Program-made: the position numbers and the translations under genes
Assembly (NCBI GenBank): GCA_916048095.2
Contig: OU696574.1
Location: 4,639,001 to 4,703,000, forward strand
DNA: 64,000 nucleotides
Origin: Sacculina carcini
Lineage: Eukaryota; Arthropoda; Thecostraca; Sacculinidae
Reading direction: 5' to 3'
Notes under the pieces: model-generated
Database searches by the model: none
The model's input: only the letters and a program-made list of their open reading frames with translations
Told to the model about the DNA's origin: nothing
Shown: positions 39,216-48,457 of the stretch, piece by piece
How the letters are laid out: each line of letters starts with the position of its first letter
Position numbering within the stretch: the stretch's first letter is position 1

Positions 39216-39221
39216 CTTCAG
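39196..39221 (-). ncRNA. Hammerhead-ribozyme-like core (candidate)
   Basis: On the minus strand, CTGAAGA (fits CUGANGA) is followed by a 5-6-bp stem GGCTAA/TTAGCC and then GAAA, the canonical core order around stem II. Penelope-like elements are known to carry minimal hammerheads. Stems I and III and the cleavage site are not convincingly identified here. Confidence 0.3.
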
Positions 39222-39245
39222 GAGTTACACTGACCAGAAATTCAA

Positions 39246-39832
39246 ATTATATGAATGTGTTTATGTTAGATGTGGCAAAATATTTTTCCTCTAACAACCT
39301 CGTAATTAAACCCGCCCGTCGTGCGGAACTATTAATAAAATATAATGAATCAAAAATCAAAAAGCTTATCCAATATAAAAATATAAATGTGTAAATTCCT
39401 GTTTTAATTATTGACGAATTTTTTTCCCCTCAACACTGCTCAAATTCACACCCATCCTTCGTGTGTAGTAACTCAGAAGTGTAACACTGTCAAAACAATG
39501 CAACTTTTTGTCATGTCTATAATTCCAGGTTAATGCTTCCGCTAAAACAGCATAAGTTGGCATTACATGATATTGCAGCCCATATCCTTATGCAACTTAT
39601 GCTTATGCAGCCTGAAATTAAGCCAATTAAATTACACAGTCAAATTCAGTAGTTTACTTTGTTCCCAGTAGCATTTTAACCGCCCGTCGTGCGGAACGTT
39701 ATTGAGGACAATAAAGCCTTTATATTCAGTATAGTGTAGCATTAATTAAGCTGTACGCAATAAAACCACACCATCCATGCTTGGAGCTAATATGATGCAT
39801 TCTTAATTGTGATTGGGCTTCAGTGAAATTTA
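39246..39832 (-). mobile_element. Inverted copy of the array 3' flank
   Basis: The reverse complement of 34273-34960, including the CCGCACGACGGGCGG motifs at about 39310 and 39685 and the TTCTTAATTGTGATTGGG junction with the array. It is non-coding. Confidence 0.7.
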
Positions 39833-40912
39833 ATCGGTGTATATTCCTGTGTAATCGCAAGTGCGCATAATAGCTGTCAAATTGGCAATATGTCCTTTTG
39901 ACTTTACACCGCCGTAACTTCCTTCAGATATCGTTTAGAAAATTACAAATTATACCGTATTGTAGAAAACAACATTTCTAGCACGATGGTATAATTTATT
40001 TTTATGTATAACAAATAGTTACTGAGAAATAGTAGAAAAATGAATAAATTTTAGTCACCTGGTGTTCAAGTGTAATTTGGGATGTACTTGAGAGTTTTGC
40101 CAATTTTACACGTTTTTTGTATCATCTGTGGGTATAAATTATAGCTTATCTTGTAGAACACAAAATTCTCTACACAGTAGTATATTTATGTGTAATCGCA
40201 AGTGCGTAAATTGTGATTGGACTTCAGTGAAATTAAATCAGTGTATATTCATGTGTAATCGCAAGTGCGCATAATAGCTGTCAAATTGGCAACTTGACAT
40301 TTTGACTTTACACCGCCGTAACTTCCTTCAGATACACTTTGGAAAATTACAAATTATACCGTATTGTAGAAAACAAGATTTCTAGCACGATGGTATAATT
40401 TATTTTTATGTGTAACAAATAGTTACTGAGAAATAGTAGAAAAATGAAAAAAATTTAGTCGCCCGGTGTTCAAGTGTAATTTTGGATGTATTTGAAAATT
40501 TTGCCAATTTTACACGTTTTTTGTATCATTTGTGATTATAAATTATAGCTTATCTTGTAGAACACAAAATTATCTACACAGTAGTATATTCCTGTGTAAT
40601 CGCAAGTGCGCATAATAGCTGACAAATTGGCAATATGTCTTTTTGACTTTAAACCGCCGTAACTTACTTCAGATATACTTTGGAAAATTTTAAATTATAC
40701 CGTATTGTAGAAAACAAGATTTCTAGCACGATGTTATAATTTATTTTTATGTGTAACAAATAGCTATTGAGAAATAGTAGAAAAATGAATTAATTTTAGT
40801 CGCACGGTGTTCAAGTGTAATTTTGGATGTATTTGAGAATTTTGCCAATTTTACACGTTTTTTGTATCATTTGTGGGTATAAATTATAACTTTTCTTGTA
40901 GAACATAAAATT
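39833..40912 (-). repeat. Inverted mini-array, about three satellite monomers
   Basis: The anchor (as AGCTGTC) occurs near 39874, 40278 and 40618, so the spacings are 404 and 340 bp, the same L and S forms as the large array. It is more diverged than the large array's interior. Confidence 0.9.
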
Positions 40913-41246
40913 ATGTTCTAATTGTTCCGCTATACGGGATGGTTTCAATGCTAGATGATGTTAATTTATAAATATACTTTGGAAACATTATGATAAAAAA
41001 TTTAGACAATTTTCATTTTTCGTGTCTGAGTTTTAAATTATTCCGCACGACGGGCAGGTTTAAATATGAAGCGGGTTGAAGGATAATATTCTGTCAAGAC
41101 TAAAATGAAAACATCCATATTTGGACTTTACTATTAGTTAGCATATTTACAGCTTTAATTTGTTTGCATTTTTATTTGTATTCATTTTCTTTTATGGATT
41201 GAATATGAATAGATTTTATGAATTGTTCCGCACGACGGGCAACTTT
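40913..41246 (+). mobile_element. Helitron-like module fragment
   Basis: It contains variants of the GC-rich motif near 40926, 41043 and 41225, and a CTAG at 40951. No gene is seen. Confidence 0.5.
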
Positions 41247-41651
41247 AAATTTATATATATAAAATAAATCATCTGTGTGTGTGTATGCTTGGATACGAGG
41301 TGACATAACTGAGCGGGTTCAATGGTATAGATCAGGGGTTTTAAACGTAAACGAAACGATGGATCATTTTTATGAAATAAAAATGTCCCGCGGGTAGCAA
41401 CTATAGACAATAGAACGTTCAATTTCACCGTGTATAATGAATTCATATACAAAACTAACGGAGTTGACTTCAAGATCCAGAACAAATCGTGTTCGAGTTC
41501 TGAATTATCCCGCACGACGGGTGGGTTTAAATGAGGCGGGATGAGGGCAAATTTTGTCAAAATTAAACTGAAAATCATTACATTTACACTTTCCAATTGA
41601 TATCCTTTGTTTTATTAATTGTTTTGCACGACGAACGGGTTTAACTGCTAG
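41247..41651 (+). mobile_element. Short Helitron-like element, second direct copy
   Basis: A 405-bp homologue of 36168-36614. It starts in a TA-rich run followed by CATCTGTGTGTGTGTATGC and ends in GACGAACGGG...GCTAG (41648-41651), here followed by A instead of T. Confidence 0.5.
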
Positions 41652-42300
41652 ATGAGAACTTGAATTAAATAATATATAATTAAATCGCATTATACAATAG
41701 ATGTGAATTAATCTGTCTTACAGTTTGGTTACCATATTATATTGGCGGGATTCGAGAACATTATTGGTGGGCCGCGTGTTTGATACTAAAAGGGGATGAG
41801 ATGATATACGATAAGATGGGATGGTTGGGTTGGGTTTGGTAGGATTGGGTCAGGTTATATTTGGTTTTATATGAATGCGGAATATAATGTATGTATATAA
41901 ATGTATATGAATGTATGTATATTAATTTTTTGGCAGTAAATATTATACTGGCAAAAGTATAAGAGTACTTGTGCAAATGATGTTGGGGAATGATGTTAAG
42001 TTATGCATATATTTTGGAAACATCATGATGAAAATATTACATTTTTCATCATTCTTCATTATTTCGTGTTTAAGTTCTGAATATTTCCGTACGACGGGCA
42101 GACTTAAATATGACGCTATTTGAGGGAAATATTTTGTCCAAATATATAAAAAAATCTTCATTTTCATACTTTTCTATTAGATAAGACTTTTAATTGGTTT
42201 ACTTTTTTCTTTTTAATTTGTATCTCTTCTTTATAAATTGAATATTAGTTTTATTGTAGGAATGGCTCCTCACGACGAGCGGGTTTAATGCTATAATGGG
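41652..42300 (+). mobile_element. Diverged Helitron-like module
   Basis: A degenerate relative of 3030-3560 and 35285-35800. It keeps GGTGGGCCGCGTGTTTG near 41765 and the motif near 42090. The 3' end has GCTATAA instead of GCTAGT. No gene is seen. Confidence 0.5.
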
Positions 42301-43896
42301 TTAAACGGGTTCCAATGTTTTTAATTTTCCAAAGTGTTCCTAAAGGAAGTTACGGCGGTGTAACGTCAAAATGACATGTTGCCAATTTGACAGCTATTAT
42401 GCGCACTTGCGATTACACATGACTATACACTGATTTAATTTCACTGGAGCCCAATCACAATTAAGAATGCATCATATTAGCTCTAAGTATTGATGGAGTG
42501 GTTTTATTGCGTACAGTTAATTAATGCTACACTATACTGAATAGAAAGGCTTTATTGTCCTCAATATTTACACATTAATTGTTCCGCACGACGGGCGGGC
42601 AAAATGCTACTGGGAACAAAGTAAACTACTGAATTTTACAGTGTAATTTAATTGGTTTAATGTCAAGTTGCATACGCTTAAGTTGCATAAGGATATGTGT
42701 TGTAATATCATGCAATGTCAACTATATTCATATGCTGTTTTAGCGAAAGCATAAATCTGGAATTATAGAGATGACAGAAGGTTTCATTGTTTTGATAACA
42801 TTGTTCACTAATGTAAATGTGACTTAAATGGTGTATAATTATATCGCATTATGCAACAAATTTGAATTTAGCTGCCTTACAGTTTGGTTCCGATACTATA
42901 TTGGCGGGTTGAGAGAAAAGTATTGGTGGGCCGCGTGTTTGGGGCCCCTGGGGTAGATCATCTCAGTCTTCTGATTACAAATTATGATCGAATCAGTATA
43001 TTTTGTAATCAAAAACTAATGAGTTAAATCACCTCAGACTAGGCTGAGTGCGGTCAAGATTGGATAGTTGGGCTGGTTGGGTAGTTTTGACTCAGGTTAT
43101 ATTGGGTTTAAACGATAGCGGGAAATATATAAATCTTAGCAATAAATATTATAGCGGTAAAATTAAAATAGTACTTAAGCAAAGATGTTGGGGAATGATG
43201 TTAAGTAATAAATATAGTTTGGAAACATTCTGATGAAAATATATCATCATCTTTAATTGTTTGTTTCGTGTTTGTGTTCTGAATTATACCACACGACGGG
43301 CAGATATATATATCAGGCGGGTTGAGGGATAATATTTGTCAAAATAAGAACAAAAATATTCACATTTAGACTTTTCTATTGGTCAAGATATTTATAGCTG
43401 ACATTTTTTGCTTTTCAATTTGTATTAATTATATATTATGGATTTAATATGAATTTTATTGTATGAATTGTTCCGCACGACGGGCGGGTATAAATAAGTG
43501 TTTCCATTTTTTAGTTCATTTTTTCAAATGGTTCCTTTGAAAAAAGGTAATTTTTTTAATAAAAATGCTCCACGGGCAGCTACTATAGACAATAGAACGT
43601 TCAATTTCCTCTGTAGAATTAATTCATACACAAAACCAATGGATTTGACTTCAAGATCCAGAACGGATCGTGTTCGAGTTCTGAATTATTCAGCACGACA
43701 GGCGGATGTAAAAATTACTAAGGCGGACTGAAGGGAAATATTTTGTCGAAATAAAAATAATTGAACTTGAAATTTTCAATTGATTAATTTTTTATGAGTG
43801 TACCCTATTTCATTTTTATTTTTCCATATTTTTCATGAAATGAATATGAATTTCATGTTATGAATTACTCCGCACAACGGGCGGGTTTTAATGCTA

Positions 43897-43897
<1 letters not shown>
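42301..43897 (+). mobile_element. Helitron-like element 3' part with one partial monomer (copy 3)
   Basis: The order is partial satellite monomer (about 42318-42450, anchor near 42388), array 3' flank (AAGAATGCATCATATTAG), the CCGCACGACGGGCGGG motif near 42585, then the module shared with 3030-4103 and 35285-36166. It ends in GGGCGGGTTTTAATGCTAG (43897) followed by T and (TA)n. This is the same structure as 34.2-36.2 kb but without array expansion. Confidence 0.65.

Positions 43898-43936
<39 letters not shown>
43898..43936. repeat. (TA)n microsatellite
   Basis: A TA run directly after the CTAG end at 43894-43897. Confidence 0.9.
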
Positions 43937-43939
<3 letters not shown>

Positions 43940-43980
43940 GCTGGTGTAGCCAGGCAGAATATTCTCTCTCAAACAAACTT
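43937..43980 (-). mobile_element. Remnant of the Penelope-like coding fragment
   Basis: ATTCTCTCTCAAACAAACTT (43961-43980) matches the reverse complement of the fragment's 3' edge seen at 38982 and 44348. The upstream GAAGCTGGTGTAGCCAGG is not recognised. Confidence 0.45.
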
Positions 43981-44239
43981 AGAATTTAGAATTTAGAATT
44001 TTCATTGTTTGTTACGTCGTTGTGTTATGAATTATTGCGCACGACGGGCAGGTTCAAATATGAGGCGGGTTGAGGGATAATATTTTGTCAAATTTAAAAT
44101 AAAAATATTAAGATTTAGAATTTTTCATTGGTGAACGTATATACAGGTGAAATTCGTTGCTTTTCAATTTGTATTCAGTATATTTTATGGATTTAATATG
44201 AATTTTACTTTATGAATTGTTCAGCACGACGGGCGGGTT

Positions 44240-44294
<55 letters not shown>

Positions 44295-44344
44295 CTAGTC
44301 AACTGCGAATGCGCAATCGATTTCAATCTCGTTTGTTTGAGAGA

Positions 44345-44429
<85 letters not shown>

Positions 44430-44688
44430 AACCCGCCCGTCGTGCTGAACAATTCATAAAGTAAAATTCATATTAAATCCATAAAATAAACTGAATACAA
44501 ATTAAAAAGCAAAACATTTTACCTGTATATACGTTCACCAATGAAAAATTCTAAATCATAATATTTTTATTTTAAATTTTACAAAATATTATCCCTCAAC
44601 CCGCCTCATATTTGAACCTGCCCGTCGTGCGCAATAATTCAGAACACAAAGACGTAACAAACAATGAAAATTCTAAATTCTAAATTCA
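43981..44688. repeat. Long palindrome with (TA)n and a Penelope-like insert in the loop
   Basis: Arms of about 263 bp (43981-44243 and 44425-44688) are inverted copies carrying two GC-rich module motifs each. The centre consists of (TA)n (44244-44293), a 55-bp Penelope-like coding fragment, and (TA)n (44349-44424). Open frames of alternating Ile/Tyr here are translations of the TA runs. Confidence 0.85.
44294..44348 (+). pseudogene. Penelope-like coding fragment in palindrome loop
   Basis: It encodes [18 protein letters not shown] in one frame, identical to the end of the 38982-39215 fragment. It is bordered on both sides by (TA)n. Its CTAGT end and small hairpin (TGCG...CGCA) look Helitron-like, but they are explained by the coding match. 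Confidence 0.45.
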
Positions 44689-44689
44689 G

Positions 44690-45325
44690 TTAGAGGGGCA
44701 TTTTTTTAGCCTTCTCCTCCTGAGAGGCAGCACATAGGTCATCACTTAGGTATATACCGGTACCTCTTAATTTTTTCGCGTTTCTCATTGTTGCCTCACG
44801 ATCTGAGTAATTATTAAATGTTGCAACAACACTTCTGGACTTCGTGCTAACTCTGCTTACGATTCTGTAGGCTCTTTCTACATTACAATTGCTCAGCTGC
44901 ATTTTCTCAGTGAGGAAGCTTTTCACAGATGTAGTCGTCTGCTCCCAGTTTTCATAACCATCTTCATTTAGTCCCGTGATGCGGTCGTTCATTCTCCGAC
45001 TGTGGTCTTCAGCTTTATTAGCTCTCGTTTCGAGACCTTCCACTTTGGCAATAAGGTTGATCAATAGCTCTTGCTGCCTTCGCTCTCTGTTTTTCAGTTC
45101 ACGAATTTCCGATTTTTGCTCAGATATTTCATCTTGGGAGAAGTCCAAGCTTCTTCGATAATCCGCGACGGTATCCTCTAGAGATTTTATTCTTGAGTTC
45201 AGATGTTTTGCCATGGCTTCCATTGCAGTCAGGTAAACCGATTCCTGCATTTTCAGCAGCATTTGAATAGTTTCCTTATCCATATCACCTTGTACACGCA
45301 CTCGTTTGAACACAATCCGAGTCAA
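44690..45325 (-). CDS. LINE ORF1p-like protein (coiled coil + RRM-like), 3'-truncated
   Basis: The 211-residue ORF begins with a short leader. A long heptad-rich coiled coil follows (about residues 28-108: MAKHLNSRIKSLEDTV...). Then comes an RRM-like region with R-R-M-N-D-R-I-T-G-L and the C-terminal signature of L1-type ORF1 proteins (ERAYRIV, VVATFNNYSDREATM, GIYLSDDL). These bind the element's RNA as trimers. The ORF stops right after KKMPL, at the junction with the palindrome arm, so the C-terminal end appears lost. M15 (MDKETIQ) is an alternative start. Family assignment is good; activity is unlikely. Confidence 0.7.
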   Translation of the reverse strand: MTRIVFKRVRVQGDMDKETIQMLLKMQESVYLTAMEAMAKHLNSRIKSLEDTVADYRRSLDFSQDEISEQKSEIRELKNRERRQQELLINLIAKVEGLETRANKAEDHSRRMNDRITGLNEDGYENWEQTTTSVKSFLTEKMQLSNCNVERAYRIVSRVSTKSRSVVATFNNYSDREATMRNAKKLRGTGIYLSDDLCAASQEEKAKKMPL

Positions 45326-45340
45326 AAGTAAAAAAAGTAC

Positions 45341-45396
45341 CAGCCCAGCCCGCCTGACCTTTCCAGACCAGTTAAAGCTGAGAGTATATATAGGGT
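45341..45396. repeat. 55-bp direct repeat, copy 1
   Basis: It shares GCCCGCCTGAC, TTCCAGACCAGTTAAAGC and AGAGTATATATAGGG with 45628-45683, one difference being CCTTT versus CGTTT. Located upstream of the minus-strand LINE ORF1, it may be a repeated promoter/5' UTR unit, but it also carries a TATA-like TATATATA. Confidence 0.8.
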
Positions 45397-45627
45397 GTGT
45401 TTGTATGTGTGTGCCAAGGACCAGTGGTTGCCGCGTGCGATAAAAATTAGCGATAAACGATAAACGATAATTATCGCTGAGGTCAAACCTTTTATCGTTT
45501 AGCGTTTATCGCAAAGTTTTAACAAATGATCGCTCATTCACTTATCGCTAGTCCCAAAAATGAGGAAGGATAAACGATAAGTTCAAAATAATCTTGTATA
45601 AATTAAAGAATATTCACGGCGGCAATA

Positions 45628-45683
45628 GTCGCACCAGCCCGCCTGACGTTTCCAGACCAGTTAAAGCTGAGAGTATATATAGG
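45628..45683. repeat. 55-bp direct repeat, copy 2
   Basis: Second copy of 45341-45396. It lies inside the span I assign to the hAT relic, so either the hAT ends or the LINE leader have been rearranged. Confidence 0.8.
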
Positions 45684-46141
45684 GTAGAGACTAGAAGGAT
45701 CAACACTGGCTTGCAAGGGAATCTTGAAAAACCTCATATGAGAACTGCGAAGCGTGTGTGTAGCACACCAATCAAATTATTATTCACAGTTGCAATGCAC
45801 CAGTCTCGCAGGTGTTCTCGAATTAGGAGGGTGTGTGCCGCTCTCTCCCATGCGCCTTGACCCACCATGACCATGCCCCTTCATGTTGAAGCATGTGGCC
45901 CCTGTCCTTGAAGAAGACATCAATGCGATGATAATCAGGAAGATCGTCACCTCCATCACATCCACGCCTGACTGTGGCGGATCCAGAGTGCAATTTTGGG
46001 AGGGGCTGAAATTTAGGGCGATCAATTGTGTAAATGCATCATTATGCAACGTCTTTGCGACAATGTTGATATCAACAGCTTCTGCAGAAAAATAGTTCTT
46101 TTGACCTCTTTTAGTGAACCTCTCGGTTATGAGGAATTGGT

Positions 46142-46654
46142 AGAAACATTTTTTGGGGGCTTCAGCTCTATGAGCCCATCTCTGGTCCCGCCAGTGACAC
46201 CTTACCCTCTTTCTTCCAGCCAGAACCAGGACATGGTGACAAAAAAGCCTAAAGAAGCCAGCGACGGCCAATTTGCTTTCTTGGAGAGCCCCACTGTCAT
46301 GGAGGATGGGCCCAACATTGAGGAGCTCATCAAGAATGAGGTGGACACCTGGGGCAGGAGCAAGGTGGCAGAGGTGAAGTCTGGGCGATTCCCCAGCATG
46401 CACAGGGAGAATTGATCTCGTTATTCATCAAGTGCAACACGGCCTTGCCCAGCTCTGCTGCCGTAGAGCCCATTATCAGCACTGCTGGTGATATCCTCAA
46501 ACCCAAGTGTGCAGGCATGACCAGCGACAGGTTCGAGGAGCTGGTCTTCACCAAGGGAAACATGCAGCTCCTGGATGCTGTCTTGAGGAAAGAGAGGAAG
46601 GAGGGAGAGTCTGAGCAAGAGAGACTAATGTGGAATACAACTTGTAGGCCATAG
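46142..46654 (+). pseudogene. hAT transposase C-terminal (dimerisation) region, broken
   Basis: Two frames together show the C-terminal part of a hAT transposase. One contains EELIKNEVDTWGRSK (about 46315-46365). After a frame change near 46400 the other contains CNTALPSSAAVEPIISTAGD (46433-46492), the counterpart of the conserved hAT dimerisation motif, and then FEELVFTKGNM. The usual E-R after the AAV motif reads E-P, and no DDE domain is recognisable upstream. Non-functional. A minus-strand ORF across the same bases is a shadow. Confidence 0.7.
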
Positions 46655-46986
46655 ACTAGTTCCAGTGACAGTTTTTGTCTAGTTTAATTAATTTTCACTG
46701 TGTAAAAATGGTTTGAATGTTTTTCAACAAATATTTCAGCTAAATAAAGTAATTATAATTACTTTATAATGGAGAATAATAAATAATTAATAATAATTCG
46801 ATAATTATCGAATATCGCTTTTGTTATCGCAAGTTAACATATTTATCGCTATCGTTTTATCGTTTATCGCTAATCGCAGGTTGTATTTTGAAATTTTGTA
46901 TTGCTTATCGTTTATCGCAGGTTGGGGAAAAATTATCGTTTTATCGTTATCGCAAGTTAGGAAAAAAGTTATCGCAGATACCACTG

Positions 46987-47236
46987 CTACTTACTACTTC
47001 AACAGCTACGAATACTTAATACTTACCCACTGCTTAACTACTACGACTTACTACTACTTCCTACGGCTACGAATACTACGAATTACTACCATTTACTACG
47101 GCTACGAATATTCGCCACAACTGGACTACGCTGATACTTACTGATGCTGTTCACTCATACTGATACTGTCTGTTTATACTATACTATATCGTTGAAAATG
47201 CCCGTTGCTACTGATTGCTGCTACTGACAGGTTGAC
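46987..47236. repeat. Imperfect TACTAC/GATACTG simple-repeat tract
   Basis: Degenerate repeats of ACTACTAC, CTACGAATACT and CTGATACTGTC. The same CTGATACTG motif continues around both MITEs to about 47850. No gene is seen. Confidence 0.7.
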
Positions 47237-47444
47237 GCTAAATGTGTAAGGATTGATAACATTAGATAGAGAACATTTGATTTAATGAATTTCTTCGCCT
47301 CCTGCAAAGGCAGCACATTACATTAGAACGCTAAGCCTAACCTAACCTAGAATATATGAAAAATATAGAAACGTTTTTCCTCTAATGAATTCCAGCATTA
47401 TAAATTAGCTCAATTTAATGTTCTTGAATCCTTACACATTTAGC
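47237..47444. mobile_element. 208-bp MITE with 18-bp perfect inverted ends
   Basis: GCTAAATGTGTAAGGATT at 47237-47254 is perfectly inverted at 47427-47444, and looser complementarity extends inward. No clear target duplication was found, so the superfamily is undetermined. Confidence 0.7.
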
Positions 47445-47554
47445 CTAGACCCTACTGATACTGTCCGCTGCTATTACACTGTATTGTTGATAGTGCTGGT
47501 CGTTGATACTGCTTATTGCTAGTGAATCTGATTGCTGCTACTGATACTGTCCGC

Positions 47555-47811
47555 CAGAGCCGTTGCGAGAAATTATGCCCCCCCCCGAATTCAACACTTG
47601 GGGCCCCCAATATAAATGAATCACCAAATTATGAATGTATTTATTAGACATAATCACATAATACAAGCTCAGGTGAAACATCCGAGCAAAAAGGTAAAGG
47701 CTATACATAATAAATATAGTAAATTTTAATATCATATGTGAAGCAACGGGGCCCCTCAACATTCGGGGCTTCCTCCGGTCGGGGGTACGGGGGGCGGTTG
47801 TTACGGCTCTG
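47555..47811. mobile_element. 257-bp hAT-type MITE
   Basis: The ends CAGAGCCGT...ACGGCTCTG are inverted. The flanking 8-mers CTGTCCGC (47547-47554) and CTGTCGGC (47812-47819) match at 7 of 8 positions, as expected for an old hAT target duplication. Subterminal G/C tracts (CCCCCCCCC, GGGGGGCGG) are present. Confidence 0.75.
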
Positions 47812-47819
47812 CTGTCGGC

Positions 47820-48410
47820 TGATACTGATACTTGATGATATGACTAACCATAGTCAATGTTGCGTTATGATGTGTATACATATGTAGCATGTCCGTTAAA
47901 AAGCTATGCTCGATGACCATTTATTTGCCATGTTAGTTCTCATGATTGTGTATTGTTTCGTGTTTTATTGTTTTTTGTTGGCCAATATATTATCAACAAA
48001 AAATATAACAAAAAACAGCCATACAAGCTTACGGCGAGATAACGCACCCAGCTAGTATGATTGCGTTCAACCCCTAATTCCGTCAATGTAAACACTAGGT
48101 TTACTGCGCTGCGCCTGCGCTTATTCACTTGCATCCTACACGACCTGCACATTACTCACATATTTATTCACACACATACATATTCATTCTGACACTCACA
48201 TACTCATGTGTGTGGCTATGGTTCTGTTCACTGACTCATACGGCAAAAACGTCGCGAGTTGATGTGTATAATCATCGCACTTCTGTCAGTCGATAACGCG
48301 TGATTGGCAAATATCAGTGATTTCTGGATGCAAATTGAATGACTGTGGATTACTCATGCTTAGATTTATAATTTTTTCACATTTAAATTTTAGTTATTTA
48401 TTCGGCTCCA
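47820..48410. other. Intergenic region upstream of the protease
   Basis: Apart from a tail of CTGATACTG repeats, I recognise no gene or mobile element. It presumably includes the protease's upstream regulatory DNA. Confidence 0.5.
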
Positions 48411-48413
48411 AAG

Positions 48414-48420
48414 TATAAAA
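48414..48420 (+). promoter_or_regulatory. TATA box of the protease gene
   Basis: TATAAAA lies about 30 bp upstream of TCATCA (48440-48445), an initiator-like sequence, and 44 bp upstream of the ATG at 48458. The implied start site leaves a very short 5' UTR and excludes any upstream start codon. Confidence 0.7.
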
Positions 48421-48457
48421 TGCAGTTGTGTTGAACGTATCATCACATAATAAGAGG

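Larger units (their letters stand above)
45422..46986 (+). mobile_element. Decayed hAT element with GCGATAA subterminal repeats
   Basis: The left end CAGTGGTTGCCGCG and the right end (reverse complement CAGTGGTATCTGCG) form imperfect terminal inverted repeats. Both are followed by many GATAA/TTATC repeats (45440-45580 and 46795-46975). A hAT transposase C-terminus lies between them. No matching 8-bp duplication is visible (CCAAGGAC versus CTACTTAC), so the boundaries or flanks are rearranged. Confidence 0.65.

Noticed and set aside
44294..44348. A 55-bp mini-Helitron (TC start, small hairpin, CTAG|T end) between TA runs
   Set aside because: The same bases encode the end of the Penelope-like fragment at 38982-39215, which explains them better.
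45780..46403. 207-residue minus-strand protein
   Set aside because: Shadow frame of the decayed hAT transposase region on the plus strand.
48428..48457. Upstream start of the protease at 48428
   Set aside because: That codon is GTG and lies before the predicted transcription start. The ATG at 48458 has signal peptide and context.
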